This document shows, in pieces, positions 51,570 to 51,769 of a stretch of DNA of 51,769 nt. Made by a program: the position numbers and the translations under genes. Positions within the stretch are counted from its first letter, which is position 1. Every line of letters starts with the position of its first letter. Under the pieces are notes generated by a model. The model was not told where the DNA came from and made no database searches. It was given only the letters and a program-made list of their open reading frames with translations. The stretch lies in NCBI GenBank assembly GCA_002317355.1, contig DCJC01000037.1:1-51769 (forward strand), in the 5' to 3' direction. The DNA comes from Prevotellaceae bacterium UBA1710 (lineage in GTDB: Bacteria > Bacteroidota > Bacteroidia > Bacteroidales > Bacteroidaceae).

Positions 51570-51769
51570 ATGGCAAATTTGGATTTGACACAGTATGGCA
51601 TCACTGGTTCTACAGTGTTGTTCCATAATCCTACTTACGAGCAGTTGTTCGCAGAGGAGACAAAGGCAGGCCTCGAGGGTTACGAGGTAGGTAAGAACAC
51701 TGAGCTTAACGCTGTAAACGTTATGACAGGTATCTACACAGGCCGTTCTCCTAAGGATAAGTACATCGT
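51570..51769 (+). CDS. pckA: ATP-dependent phosphoenolpyruvate carboxykinase (5' part)
   Basis: The first 66 codons of pckA, cut by the window edge. MANLDLTQYGITGSTVLFHN and GIYTGRSPKDKYI are the typical start and the substrate-contact TGRSPKDK motif of ATP-type PEP carboxykinase. In succinate-forming Bacteroidales this enzyme fixes CO2 onto PEP to give oxaloacetate and ATP, feeding the same route served by the CoA-transferase at 17447. Confidence 0.95.
   Translation, partial: MANLDLTQYGITGSTVLFHNPTYEQLFAEETKAGLEGYEVGKNTELNAVNVMTGIYTGRSPKDKYI

Overview
The window looks like chromosomal DNA from a gut-type Bacteroidales, most likely Prevotella/Segatella-like. The grounds are a SusC/SusD pair, a one-protein hybrid two-component regulator, Bacteroidota-type -7 promoter boxes (TAnnTTTG) ahead of most transcription units, little Shine-Dalgarno signal, an IspG of the Bacteroidota type, and Bacteroidales metabolic genes (succinate CoA-transferase, ATP-type PckA). 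The genus is inferred, not proven.

Layout. (1) 99-17297 is a pectin-type polysaccharide utilisation locus. A leftward hybrid regulator diverges from an SGNH acetylesterase; SusC, SusD, an FN3/beta-helix surface lipoprotein, a small secreted protein and a PL1-type pectate lyase follow. The last two share a C-terminal tail. (2) 17447-18949 is an acetate/succinate CoA-transferase. (3) 18950-24208 holds a repeat-rich spacer, then a five-ORF AT-rich cassette (candidate peptidoglycan-targeting toxin plus envelope or immunity-like proteins) bracketed by the complete comM gene and a second, diverged comM 3' end. (4) 24318-34471 carries a MORN/GH25 lysozyme, rbfA, a LolC/E-type permease, an M6 protease, RNase HI, metY and a two-domain SGNH + CE1 esterase. 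(5) 35417-40325 carries a membrane LytTR regulator, a pspC-led run of small genes (including a 42-codon membrane protein), two flavodoxin-fold proteins, a BamE-like lipoprotein and a scrambled pseudogene. (6) 40782-46581 reads leftward: SRPBCC protein, pyrE, ispG, purE, PAP2 phosphatase, rpoN. (7) 46855-48608 has two tRNA-Leu genes; the second, tRNA-Leu(UAA), is split in its anticodon loop by a 688-bp group I intron encoding an HNH endonuclease. (8) 48671-51769 has an OmpA/TPR lipoprotein, a cysteine-less thioredoxin-fold lipoprotein and the start of pckA.

How it fits together. The locus at the left would sense pectic oligosaccharide in the periplasm, de-esterify and cleave it, and import fragments through SusCD. 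The most striking items are the intron-split tRNA-Leu(UAA), the comM-flanked cassette, four TCACA boxes spaced 19-21 bp apart upstream of pspC and next to a LytTR gene, and an AACACCCAACACC-type repeat that sits in frame inside three enzymes as well as between genes. Intergenic DNA is unusually rich in dispersed short repeats and palindromes.
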